Assembly: GCF_018320785.1 (NCBI RefSeq)
Contig: NC_054873.1
Location: forward strand, 28,114,196 to 28,178,195
Length of the DNA: 64,000 nt
Source: Cheilinus undulatus
Taxonomy: Eukaryota > Chordata > Actinopteri > Labriformes > Labridae
Direction of reading: 5' to 3'
The notes under the pieces are model-generated. The model did not search any database. It had not been told where the DNA came from and saw only the letters and a list, made by a program, of their open reading frames with translations. The translations under genes and the position numbers were made by a program. Below, piece by piece: positions 14,101 to 32,395 of the stretch. The first letter of the stretch is position 1, and each line of letters opens with the position of its first letter.

Positions 14101-17100
14101 CACAAAGGAGAGAGGTGTAAAACTAAACCCTGACAAATGTCGTGTCTGTGTTCCAGAGGTTAGCTACTTTGGACACAAGCTATCCAGAGAAGGCATCTGA
14201 CCTGACCCACTAAAGGTAAAGGCAATCCAAGATATGCAGCCACCACAGAACAAGGCAGAGCTGGAAACCATACTAGGAATGATCAACTACCTCGCCAGAT
14301 TTGCCCCAAGACTTTCAGAGGTAAATGCACCACTGGGACAGCTGTTAAAACATGACGCCGCGTTCATATGGGACAGCAACCATGACAGAGTATTCCAGCA
14401 GCTGAAGGAGCTCATAACACACCACCCAGTGCTGGCATACTTTAACCCACAAAAAGAACTAAGGCTTCAAGTAGACGCTTCAAAAAGTGGCTTGGGAGCA
14501 GTCTTGCTCCAAGATGGCTATGCACAAATAGAAAAGAAACTGAATGCTGTACTGTTTGGCTGCAAGCGTTTCCATGAGTACATGTACAGTCACAGAGTGG
14601 TTGTGGAATCAGACCACAAACCACTGGCTGCAGTACCACCACACTTACAGAGATGATACTGCAGCTGCAGAAATATAGCATCTGCATCATCCATCGTCCC
14701 GGGAAGGACATACCAGTCGCTGACACACTGTGACGCAAATCCATTGAATATCATGATGACAGCCTGACGGAAGGCATGGAAGCACAAGTACACACAGTCA
14801 TCAGCAGCGTTCCTGTAAGTGACAGCAGACTGCAGGAAATTAAAGAGGCAACAGCACAAGATGCTCAGCTCACTACACTCAGAAGGGTCACAAAGGCTGG
14901 TTGGCCCAACAAAAAGAAAAAATGCCCACTGAATATCCAGGAATACTGGAGTCACAGAGATGAAATCTCAGCGCTTGATGGGATAATGTTTAAGGGAGAG
15001 AAGATCATAATCCCCCAGAGACTCAGACAACTCATGGTGCAGCGCATATATGCTGGACACATGGGTGTGGAGAAAAGTAAGCATCGAGCTCGAGATGTAA
15101 TATCCTGGCCTGGCATGGGAAAGCAGATAGACAGTTGTAGAGCAGTGCACCATATGCCAAGAAAGATGTAGCACAAACCCCAAAGAACCCCTGCTATCCT
15201 ACCCAATACCAGAAAGACCATGGCAAGTAGTTGGCACAGATTTGTTCACATGGAACACACAAGACTTCATTGTCATTGTGGATTACTACAGCCGATTCTT
15301 TGAGATGGAAAAGTTATTGAGCTGTACCTCATCAGCCGTCATCAACAAGCTCAAGTCAGCATTCGCCCAACATGGTATAGCAGAGACTGTAATCAGTGAC
15401 AATGGGCCATGTTACAGCTCAGAAGAGTTTAGACATTTTGCAGAGGCATGGAACTTCACACACAACCCCACAAGCCCCCGCTACCCACAGAGCAATGGCC
15501 TCGCAGAAAAAAAACAGTCCAAATAGCAAAACACATCCTGGACAAAGCCAAGGCCAACAACAAAGACCTATCTTGACTTGCTGGAATATAGAAACACACC
15601 TGTTGACAACCTGATATCACCTGCCCAGCTCCTGATGAGTAGGAGACTACGCTCCATACTCCCTGTGACCACCAAACAACTGCAGCCACAAGTCATTCCT
15701 CAGGAAGCTTTGCGAAAGGAGAGAGCTATGCCAGCAGCGCCAACAAATGTACTACAGCAGATCTACAGGACCCCTACCTTACCTGCCTGAAGGCACTCCC
15801 ATCCGCTTTCAGCAAGAGGATGGATCCTGGAAACCTGCAGTGGTAACACAACCAGCAGGCCCAGAGAGGAGTTACCACATCCAAACACTAGAGGGACAGA
15901 TTAACTATGTAACCAATATTATACTAAGTTTACACTTAAATAACTCAGTGGGTGATTGGATGAACGTTCTGTCTGTCACATCTTTACGGGCTAGTCAAAG
16001 CAACAAAACACTTGACATTTTAGCCCCAAACCGAGATGCGCCCCTACCGACAAATAAACTCCATAGATAGCTGCATAATGCGAACCATGGCGACTGTAGA
16101 CATGTCAGTACGTGACTTTTTGAAAAGAAAAACGACTCAGTGCTGTTCTTTGTTCTTCTTTTAACAAAGAAATGTCGTCAAATTCTGATAAAACTGGCGC
16201 TTTAGCAGCATCCACGCTAATGTCTTCCACCATAACAGCACCAGTCTCTGCTCACTGCTTGCTTATGTCACGACTCTGCCGTGCCTGTCGCAAAAGAAAA
16301 GTCGCTGATTGGTCCTGTCACTTTCTAACCGACCCCAAATGGTTCAGATGGGAGCTTTGCAAGATGGATTCGCCAGTAAGAAACATGGAAACAGCGTATC
16401 CATCTGCTTTGCAAGGTTAATGACCCAAAGCATACAGCAAAAGCTACACAGAAATTGTTTAAGAACAAGGTGAATGTTCTGGACAAGTTAAATCCCAGCT
16501 CTCAGTACAATAGAGAATTTGGGGCTGGACTTGAAAAGGTCTGTTCACACCAGATCCTTGCTGTACCTGGCAGAACTTGAGCAGTTTTGCAAAGAAGAAT
16601 GGAGTAAAATTGCAGAGTCCAGATATGCAAGCCTGATTGAGACCTGTCCAGACTAAGTGCTGTGATTGCAACTTGAAGGGGGTGAATATTTATGTAGTCA
16701 TTTTTTTTCTACTTAACAGCTGGTTTCACTTTGAAAAACAGTGTTTTTGTAATTAAAAACAAATCAAATTATATTGACTATGATTGATTCATAAAATCAA
16801 TAAAAGGTTACAAAATCCAAGGTGGCAAGTATGTTTTATAGGGACTGTACCTGGATGTGTGCACCCAGCTCTTCTTGTGGAACTTCAAACTTTTCATGGA
16901 AGATGAATTCTAGGATATTATGGAAGACAAATGAAGATATGTGGTCCAGGTGGATGAGGCTCTCTGAGGTTTCTTTCATCCTGGACTGGGACAAGGCTCG
17001 AAAGTACTCGCTGCACTTGGAGAGCCTCCCAAGGTCAACCTTTAATCATTCATTCACAGTTATTATAACTTTCAGTTTTTGATTAGCCATAAAGTTAATA

Positions 17101-17370
17101 GTTCTGTTCATTACCTACTTGGAATGCATTTGTGTTGGTCTGCACTGTTACCATTGTTTCGTCCTCTTCTCCTTGGTAATATGTGCGATAGACTTTACTG
17201 GTTTTCCACCCCACCACAGCTGCTTTACATGACCCTCTTTCCTTCTTAATATTTGATGTTATCCAAGTTTTTATGGCTGTAAAAGCAGCCTGAAGTCTTG
17301 TGAGACTGTATGTCAGCCACAAGGTTATCCACTGAAAAAGTGTCACCAAACAGAGTCTGAGAGGATTCAT
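8200..17370 (-). CDS. BTB-BACK-kelch family protein with hydrophobic N-terminus
   Basis: Eight coding exons join in frame (minus strand): 17370-17119, 17039-16851, 11169-10985, 10880-10529, 10443-10298, 8947-8793, 8663-8506, 8382-8200. The product is 539 residues. Proteins of this class usually bring substrates to CUL3 ubiquitin ligase. A hydrophobic stretch sits at about residues 5-27 (LCLVTLFQWITLWLTYSL). The BTB fold runs from about 72 to 150 (SKCSEYFRALSQSRMKE is the hallmark). A BACK-like region follows (DNCLSYLNLAQ), then kelch blades with LYIIGG, IYSVGGWY and LFVIGG. The exon boundary LFK/SLDEED uses a short intron of about 104 bp. The subfamily is unresolved: the BTB resembles KLHL42, while a hydrophobic N-terminus is also known in KLHDC7-type proteins. 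The start ATG at 17370 is the first plausible one. The second intron is swollen by nested transposons, and another holds a LINE fragment. Confidence 0.85.
8975..9915 (-). mobile_element. 3' fragment of a non-LTR retrotransposon (Rex1/L2-like)
   Basis: This lies in the kelch gene intron between exons 10443-10298 and 8947-8793, in the same orientation as the gene. The minus strand encodes debris of the reverse-transcriptase C-terminus typical of fish LINEs (MKDPTHPVHGLF, with a Leu/Arg-rich stretch before it). This is followed by a 3' tail whose plus-strand image is TTTATTTATTGTCATT at about 8997. It is 5' truncated and degenerate. A poly-C run lies near 9617-9630. Confidence 0.7.
11946..16419. 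mobile_element. 9-bp-TSD inverted-repeat element (copy A), itself interrupted
   Basis: The outer parts (11946-12020 and about 15945-16419) match the element at 27068-27623, including TAACCTGACACGCCAGATGG at the left and GGTTA at the right end. The flanks inside the Tc1 element are 9-mers ATAACCTGA (937-945 of 11 kb) and ATGACCCAA (16420-16428). They share six of nine positions and look like an aged target duplication. The Gypsy-type element at 12021 splits this copy. No transposase is recognised. The superfamily is unassigned; a 9-bp duplication fits Mutator-like or Merlin-like enzymes. Confidence 0.7.
12021..15940 (+). mobile_element. Ty3/Gypsy LTR retrotransposon fossil
   Basis: A broken copy with many interruptions in its reading frames. 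A probable 5' LTR of about 185 bp starts TGTAATATCC at 12021 and ends near 12206, followed by a TGGTGTCAG primer-binding-like site. In order, the interior shows a gag-like region with a CX2C zinc-knuckle (12240-13070), protease (KIDTGAQINALP, about 13190), reverse transcriptase and RNase H (13450-14700), and integrase (HMGVEKSK and a downstream core, 14780-15530). A matching second LTR was not recognised, so the right border is approximate. It is inserted in the 9-bp-TSD element and is therefore the youngest layer of the nest. Confidence 0.8.
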
Positions 17371-18359
17371 CTCACTGGAAGGGATTAGATTCAGCAATGG
17401 TTGAGGTTTTAGTGGAAGGTGCGATCTGCTTTTGTTTAAGGTTAGCAGTTGAAAAGGACAGGCATACAAAGCATGGTGGACACAATGCAAAATTATTTAA
17501 ATGTGAGTACAGATACAAGGGAAGCAGACATGACAAAACAGCCAGCTATACTACAAGAGACTACACAATTGCAGGTTTAACACACAAATAGCACAACCAG
17601 CATGATTTAGCACATAAACAATGGATCAGATTCATTCATGAACTGACCACATCTCTTGTAAGTGTGAAAATTAGAAAATACTTTTTGAAAAATCTATTGT
17701 TTTCCTGGTATTATGATACAAATCAAAGCCATTGTATTAATGTTCAAGTGCCTGGTTACATCTTTGATTCTGATGGCTCTTAAAGGAAAACTCACACAGC
17801 CATTCAGAAACATCAGCACTGTCAGTGGTCCTCCTAATAAGGAAAGACAAGCCCCCCTGAAGAATTCCAAACAGCAACCACAATGGAAAAAGAAAGAGGA
17901 CAGAACAGTTGGTTTAGTCCATGCTTGGCTCCTCTTTTCTGCAGCAGCTCTTGCTGTCACATGCTCTTTGAAAACACACAGAAGAACAGCTGAAAGCAAA
18001 GATTCAGAAGCACCAACAGCAGATAGAGCATACAAAAGAAGGCAGAACGGTTCACAAAAAGGATTAATCTTGAGCTGCAGACGTCCTGTTTAACTCTGAA
18101 ATAGATCCAGTCGATTCAGAATTATCCCTCAATCTCAGAGCTGTGCTCTTCTCTCTGTCCAGTCTATTCTTAGAGTGTGGAGGCAGGACAACACGTGGAT
18201 GAAACATGGTCTCCCTCACTCTAAACGTCATCAGGGGGAACTCAAGTTGCTTTTAAGATATTTGAGTCAATCGCCTTCCTGAGATGCTGCATGTACAGAT
18301 GAGGACATTACATTTTGGCATTTGTACAACATAGTTATAATTTCTGCATTTTGAATTTT

Positions 18360-18790
18360 TGAGATAATTGTAAGGAATACCAATTTAAGTTTGAGTAATA
18401 TGCTTGAAACAATGTGAAAAAAATCCATAAAAATTTGAGGATATTTTATTGAAATTTAGGAAATTAATCAGGGATTTGAAATTTTCAAGTGTTTTCAAGA
18501 AAAATTCAAGGACTCTGTGTAGTTTTGGGGGAATTTGATAATTTTATAAGAAGTTTTTGCTTTAAAGTTGTTTTTGGGAATCTGCACTGAGTTTTTGAGG
18601 AATTTTTCATTGAATAATATAATGAAATTTCAATGAAAAATGTGTGGTATATTTGAGTTTTGGGGAGTTTTTTATTCAACCATTAAAAATTGTTAACAGA
18701 TCTTTCCAGAACTTTTGGGTAATTTCTTAGAAATTTGTGGGAATTTTGTAAAGGAAAATTTTCCAATAAATTCAGAGCTTTTAGTGTAAA
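18360..18790. repeat. GT-skewed quasi-repeat, antiparallel partner of 7110-8040
   Basis: Imperfect words such as GAAATTT, GGGGAATTT and TTTTGAGGA dominate, with few C on the plus strand. The composition is the complement of the AC-skewed tract on the other side of the kelch gene. Confidence 0.6.
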
Positions 18791-18861
18791 GTTGTTGATG
18801 CTTGGCCTTAAGGCAGAACTTGAGCATAGCTGATGCAATAGGCTACATATTTGTGCAAAAA

Positions 18862-19339
18862 TGTACTTTAATGTGCTTTAATGTGGACTCTTTCATTTTC
18901 AGTCAGCTCTCCACTTTTTACCATTTTGAACAGGAATGAGAAATTTCAAATTCAATTCACCCAAATTTGAGCCGGCTCACTGGGCTTCTCTGAGAAGTCA
19001 GATATTAATCAGGCATAGCATTCAACCACTAAAACTCATTTTTCTGTTCAGGAATGCAAGTAAATAACTATAATTTGACATATTAAACAAGAAATAATAA
19101 TGTGCTTTAATATTTTTTTCAGTTCTTTTGTAAATCAGTACATTTGAAAATTCATGGATAACAATAATAATTATTATATTTCAGCATTAAAAATATCATT
19201 TGGGTTAAAGAGCTTCTACATATTGGTGTATTAAACATAAAAAAAATGATTTTTGGGTAATTACCAATGCCGTTAATTTAGGGCAGCTGTGGCATAAACC
19301 TTATTTTGGGTGGTGGTCTAATAAATTTGTAAAGCACTG
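18862..19339 (-). mobile_element. Tc1-like deletion derivative (inverted relative of 43501-44042)
   Basis: The right end reads GGTGGTCTAATAAATTTG then TAAAGCACTG before a TA, matching the inverted terminus of the element at 43501. The interior shares GAGCCGGCTCACTGGGCTTC and neighbouring sequence in inverted orientation. The left terminus has diverged and was not recognised. No intact transposase remains. Confidence 0.7.
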
Positions 19340-22319
19340 TATGTGGAAGTTAAAAAACATCCAATAGTAAAATTTCTCAATCTAAAAAAGCAAACTTTCT
19401 TGGTTATATCCCAGTCCCGTCCAAAGTTAAAAACACAACAAATGTATCTTCTCTGACCCCAAGAACTTTAAATTTTATTGGCTGAAACTATAAGGTTACC
19501 TGATTAAATTAATGATATATGGTGGTGACTGTAAACAAACAAAATAAAGCAGAAGCTGAGTTAGGCCCCAGGTCTCAGTCTTTCAGGGTTAAAACATAAC
19601 TGTTAAAGACACCAACCAGTAACATGCTACTTAGACCCATTAGCAACATGCTAATATAACCTACTCTCACAAATTTGATTAGAGTCCCTCTTTGACCATA
19701 TCTATATGCCAAGAATATATATTTATGATGTTAACAGCTGGTAATAAACAATAGTCCATGTATGATTTTCCTCAGTCACCCAACATCCAATTTTAAATTT
19801 GTGCTTTCACTTAATAAGACATGATGGCTGTTTCTCAGTTCAGTTTTGGACAGACATCACTGCAGCTCCCTATTGTTTCTGATGAGGCAATAACCTAATG
19901 TGCACCAAATCCTAGCGTGTGCGACGATGCGAGGGCCCGTTTAGTGCTGCTTGGTTTATAATTGATGCAGCAAAGATCAATGTTAATTTTTGACAGCCAA
20001 GTATCACTTATTTTCTGTGTGGGTCTTGGGACAGGGCTCAGCTTTTCTTTGGCATTGTCCACATGTGTTTTTTTTTCTTCAAAGGTTTTTTATGTGTTTT
20101 GACCTTTTGTAAACAAAAACAACATTTTAGGTCACTGCGAACACACCTTTGGAAAACTTCTAGGGAGAATGTTTGTGTTAACTCCACTTGCAGCGTTTAC
20201 ATGACATTTTGGCTTGTAACATCACACTGTGCTCGCCTGTTTGTTTTTGTTGGTGTTGGCTGTTATCTCTTCAGCAAGTTTAGACATAGCCAAACTTGTC
20301 CTAATTGGACTTTGTCGTGCTCATACATACACACTATGCTCTCCTACTATGATGATGATGAACAGAGATGACTGAATGTACTTTGGAGGTGCTCCATACA
20401 ATACGCCAAAGACACAAATCCCACCGCAAACATCAGCTGTTTGGATGAGACCCAGTTCAAGGTTGATGGGACAACTCTGAAAATTAAATAGTCAGTTTGG
20501 AGAAATGGCGTGAGACTTTTAGCTCATAAAGGACTTGTTGTCTGTGAGTGAACTGCTTCGCCCACACAGTGAAGGGCAGACTACTGTTGACATGGCGTTT
20601 ATAGCAGTCAGTTTGTGTTTACATGTGGACGGAGATGTTTTTTAAAAATAATGCCTGTGGATGGGATTACTTTTGAAGACGGACAAGGAAAACCACCGTA
20701 TTCAGAAATGTCCACCTATTTGTGGAATAGACAATTAGGGGAGGCTCCACAAAAAAAAGTTAGGAACCATTGACATAAATGTTTGTTAGCCTCTATTGTA
20801 TGTTAGGTCCTCACCAAGAGGGAAGCAAATGGGTGCATGACTGAGACCATATCCCACAGCAGTTATAACTATAGAAAATGTATTAATTTTGTTGCTGATA
20901 GTCTTTTGCTTTCAGAGGTCATATAGAGCCAGTGATATTACTTTGAGCCTTTTTAGTACACAATTACAATCTCCTCAGGAGCTTTAACGCATTTGTTCAT
21001 TTATCCTTAAAGGCAGTAGTCCAGGAAAGAAAAGGAGAAGAAATAACATTGCTTAACAACATTTCGAGCACATATGTTTATTTTCTTCTCATTTACAATT
21101 TAGAAGTGCATCAATGACCAACATAATGCAAAGACAAATCTAAACTGTGCAGGGAAAATAAAGGTTTAAAAACACATACAGGTAGTAAATGAGGCACAGT
21201 TCAGCTTCTAGTTTCTTCTCATAAGTAAACTGATGCAGCTATGTGCAAACAAGGAATCAAGTTGATGATTGATGGTAGTGCATTCTTTAAAATACAAGGG
21301 AGACTGCAGAAAATAAAAATAAATAGAATAATAACAATAAAAGAGGAATTTACACAAAGAAAATAAGAAGACTTGCAAAAATGCCAAACTTCACTTCAAA
21401 TTCAGACAGACTCAAAGGGTCAAACATAATGTGTCTTTTGTTTGGAAGCAGCTGTAAATTATTTTTGAAAATGACAAAAAGGAATTCAAGATGATGTGGC
21501 TGCATACATGTGCCTTTTACAGTTGGAAAAAAAGAAAGATATCTAGATAAGTTAGGACTGATAAGATCATAAAACGCTCGGACAGTACCAGAACACAGTA
21601 TATAACCAAAATTAATTCAAGCATAATAAAATAAGTCAGACAGTTAAAAATAAAGAGAGAACAGAAATGTTTAGTTAGTAAATAGTTTTACAAGAAGTGA
21701 CAGGATCAAAGATGACCTATTTAAATCCTTTCTCCCTCTGCTGCCATTAAATTAACTTCATTATTGACTACAATGAGATTCCATGAATTAGCCCTCTTGT
21801 AATAATTTGGTAGATATGAGATTTTAACATCATGTCCAAGAAGAACAAGAAGGAATATTTCCACACAGGATGAACTTGTTATCAGGCTCTCTAGGATCCA
21901 TACACTCTAATTCAGAATAAAAAAAGAAGTGAGGTAGAATGAATAAAAACAGAAAAGCCTTCGACACTGAACTTAATACTATTGCATAAGTAAATAAAAT
22001 GTTACAGAAGTAGCTACTGACAGAAAGACAATTAAGTGGCTGTTATAAATGATGGTTGGGTGGCAGAGAACAACATACAGTGCTAAAAAAACTACCTGCT
22101 CTAACAAACTTCCCATTATAGTACTGAAACTGTCTACCTGCAGGCTTGTGAGTGTGCTCCGTGTATGAATGTTAATGTCTACCTTTGACTCAACTTTGTG
22201 TGTCATAGGCAAAGCTGCATAGGACTGTAGTTACAGTAAGATGTGGCAGAAAAGGATCCTCAATAAAGAAACATGAGCATCAAGAATGATAAGGAAAGAT
22301 TGAGACATGAAGGAGGGAA

Positions 22320-29532
<7,213 letters not shown>

Positions 29533-30889
29533 GAGTTTCCTGACGAAGAGTAGAGGAGGTCCGCTGTGAAATGTCCGTCTCAAGCGGCAGGAGGGAGTCA
29601 CTGGCAGACGCAGTTCGCCGGTAAAGCTACGTAGCCGGGAAAACCAAACATAACTGGATGGTGTGAATCGCATGTAGGGAGGGGACCGCTGATAGGCACT
29701 TACAAAGTAATGATATATCAAGCTGACTGTTTCACCTCCCCGCACGCGCCGCGACCTGTGATTTGGAGTAAGCCAAACAGGCGTTTCCACCGTCCAATCA
29801 CATTTCATTTCCGTGTTTACTTGCAAAGCTTATTGGATAGTAGAGCAACACGTAGGTTTACTGTACGCGAGAGGGTTCTGGGTAATGAAGTAAATATTCT
29901 GCAAGATTACACGTCTTTATGGTTTATTGGAGAAAAAAGAATGATTCGTCGTTTGTAGCTATGAATAATGGCGATACCAGTGATTGAAGGTACACTTAGA
30001 AAAGGCATGGTTTCAGTCGAAGGTTTGTTTATAAATAAGATAGTCGAAACTAACATTTTTCCTTCTCTTTCTTTCTTCATTCCTTTTTCTTTTGGTTAAG
30101 TTGACAATTCACAAATTTAAAACTGCAAATAGATAATATTGCTTCATTAAACTGCTACAATATTTTTTTAAACAAATTAGACTGATTTTAATTGATGAAA
30201 GAAAAATGCCAGAAGACCAAAGTGTGCTCACATAATGTGCATAAAACTTTAAAGAACTAGTACCATGAGGATCGGGGGCTTGGGGGTCACGGGCCCCCAT
30301 TCCCAAAAGTCAGCAGGGCCAATTCTTTGCCAGGGACATTTTTATGTATTAAATGTAAATACTGTTGGTTTTCTTATTTGACTCATTTTATCATAATTAT
30401 CTACCTTTATTTATTTTTTTAAAAAAGATACAGCTTCTCACTTTTCTTTGTCATTGCATTTTTATTTTACTTCTTCATTATCAAAAAAAGCCAGACACGG
30501 TCCTCAAACAAACCCTATATTTTAGACTATTTTTATTAAACACAGTTAGCACAAACATTTTCAGTTTTTCCACTGACGTTTTTTTTTTTTCACTTTTTCA
30601 GCATCACGCCTTATGATATTGTGTCTCACTGTATATGACAAAACCCATCATTTCACGTCCTTTAAAAATACAGAAACCTTTACTATTAAACATTTAGTAT
30701 TGAAAAGGTCAGTATGGATGTCCCAGAGTTTGGTTAGAGCAGCTTTTAAATTATCACAGAAAAAACAGACCTGGACCTATCTCAGACTTTATCTTTCATG
30801 CATGTAGTTTTCCGCTTTACATCACATGTTAGATGAGCTCTTTATATGAAATTATAGGCAATGTTTGGTCGTCAACCTTCATTTTTGCC

Positions 30890-31760
30890 CCAGCTGGCAT
30901 TACTCCTCCTCATCCAGATCCTCTGACTGGCCTGAGCTGCGTCATCTGACATCTCCTTAACTGTCTCAAAAATTCTGTCCCTGCACTTCCAGCTCTCTAA
31001 GAAATGATACAGCTGACCTCGCTACAAATCCTCTAAATCCCACTTCTACTGGTCCTAACTTTCCATCGTCACTGTTCAGCTTCTGCTCCTAAATCTGCAT
31101 GTCTCAGCTTCTTCCTTTCATAGGCTTCCTCCACAGAATCCTCCCACGGAACCGTCAGCTCTACAAAATAAGCTACATGCTGACTGGCAGACCACAGCAC
31201 TATGTCAGGCCTCAGATTGGTGCAATCTATCTCCTATGGCACAACAAGTTTCCCTCCTTAATCTACCTGCATCACCCAATCATTAGCACCTTCTAACTGG
31301 CCTGATTGATGCCTTCCCAAAAACCTGTCTCCTTTAACTTCTCTCCTTCTCAGACAAACTGAACAGTCCTCGCTCCCTGATTACATCCTGCATTCACCTG
31401 TCACCTTCTGTTTACAAGTCCTGCTGCTAGACTTTTCAACACCCTGTAATGTCTCCATGTGTATCTACCTTGTGACAGACTGATCTTACATCCTGTCAAA
31501 ATGGGCCTCAAGGTTGCTGTCTCAGAGCACAAAAGACACGATGGGTCCCCGTCAACCCAGCACTTTAGGTTCTTGGGTGATGTTAGGACATCATAGGACC
31601 TAACGGGAATTTTACCTGCCAATATTCCATACTCTATAGTTCTCTCCAACTCAGCTTCCTCTTCTCTACACTCTCCCAGTTCATCCACTGTCCCTGCTTA
31701 GCCTGAGCCACAGCCTACCATACTTCCTCCTGTCTACATACCTGCTCCACTACCAGTCTC
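30890..31760 (-). mobile_element. Degenerate non-LTR retrotransposon C-terminal coding relic
   Basis: Minus-strand translation shows the words PVEVGFRGFVA (about 31030-31060) and CWVDGDPSCLLC with a downstream GCKISLSQGRYTWRHYRVL (31401-31560). These are typical of the C-terminal zinc-knuckle region of a LINE family common in fish. The frame is broken by stops and shifts between them. The clade was not identified with certainty. Confidence 0.6.
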
Positions 31761-32350
31761 CTTCTATCTTTAGGACCTGCTCTGTTCCACGCCAGTCTAC
31801 CCGGCCTATCTGGACATTGCCTACAATCTCAGCATGCCTAAAAGCTGCCTCTGCCTCCTCTACTGCCTGTCTTGGTTCCATTTCCTTCCTCTAGTATTTG
31901 GAACTACATTACTAATTATTCTGTCTTTGTTCCCTGATAACAGCAACTCTGTTTTAACCTTTGAGCATTTGAACTCCTCTGTCAAGCTGGTGATCAGGAG
32001 TTGGAGTATCTCTTTACCATACAGTGCCACACTTCTAAGGCATCATTTATTTGATTCTGTACATGTGAAATCAGATTAAATTCTGTTTGATTTAGACATT
32101 TATGTTTTCACATACATCTCCTCAGTGTTCCTTTGATATTTTCAGGAGTGCATGTGTAAAAGGAGCTTATGAGGGGGGCCTGTATGTCTTTCTGTTGATG
32201 CCATGATTGTCAAAACATAGCTTAAAAAGAAAAAAAAAATACATCAAACCAAGTGTTGAGTTTTTAGATGCAAAAAATAATTTGGTTGCACTGTTTTATT
32301 ATTGACTTTTCTCTACAAAATACAGCTGATATCATACGGTGTAACAAAAG

Positions 32351-32395
32351 GATCATCAGGGTGTGACAAAAAAAACAGTCACACCCCTGATGATT
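32351..32395. repeat. Strong inverted repeat (hairpin)
   Basis: The left arm GATCATCAGGGTGTGAC (32351-32367) pairs with GTCACACCCCTGATGATT (32378-32395), with one extra base in the right arm. The loop is A-rich and about 10 nt. It is probably the end or core of a small palindromic transposon remnant; no target duplication was found. Confidence 0.75.

Larger units (their letters stand above)
11265..16847 (+). mobile_element. Tc1/mariner element, split by later insertions
   Basis: Long inverted ends (about 11265-11350 and 16740-16847) share words such as TTTATTGATTTTAT and AGTCAATATAAT/ATTATGTTGACC. The right end reads ACTG before TA at 16848-16849, as in Tc1 elements. Plus-strand debris of a Tc1 transposase is clear (ARILNQSKLYGR; KHSGGSIMLWGC). 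The coding part is decayed and interrupted at 11946-16419 by another element. A relative lies at 62547 to the window end. The right TIR abuts the kelch exon donor at 16850. Confidence 0.85.
17371..22319. other. Region between kelch 5' end and chkb stop codon
   Basis: No gene was recognised. It contains the GT-skewed quasi-repeat (18360-18790) and a Tc1 derivative (18862-19339). The stretch from about 21060 to 22319 is probably chkb 3' untranslated sequence: a TTTATT on the plus strand at 21078-21083 reads AATAAA on the gene strand. The part 20380-20775 looks like old repeat debris with a few protein-like words, but no family could be named. Confidence 0.5.

Noticed and set aside
29968-30040. 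Plus-strand ATG with a short frame starting MAIPVIEG next to the chkb promoter
   Set aside because: No partner exon or known family was recognised, and the frame is short. It could be part of a divergent non-coding transcript.
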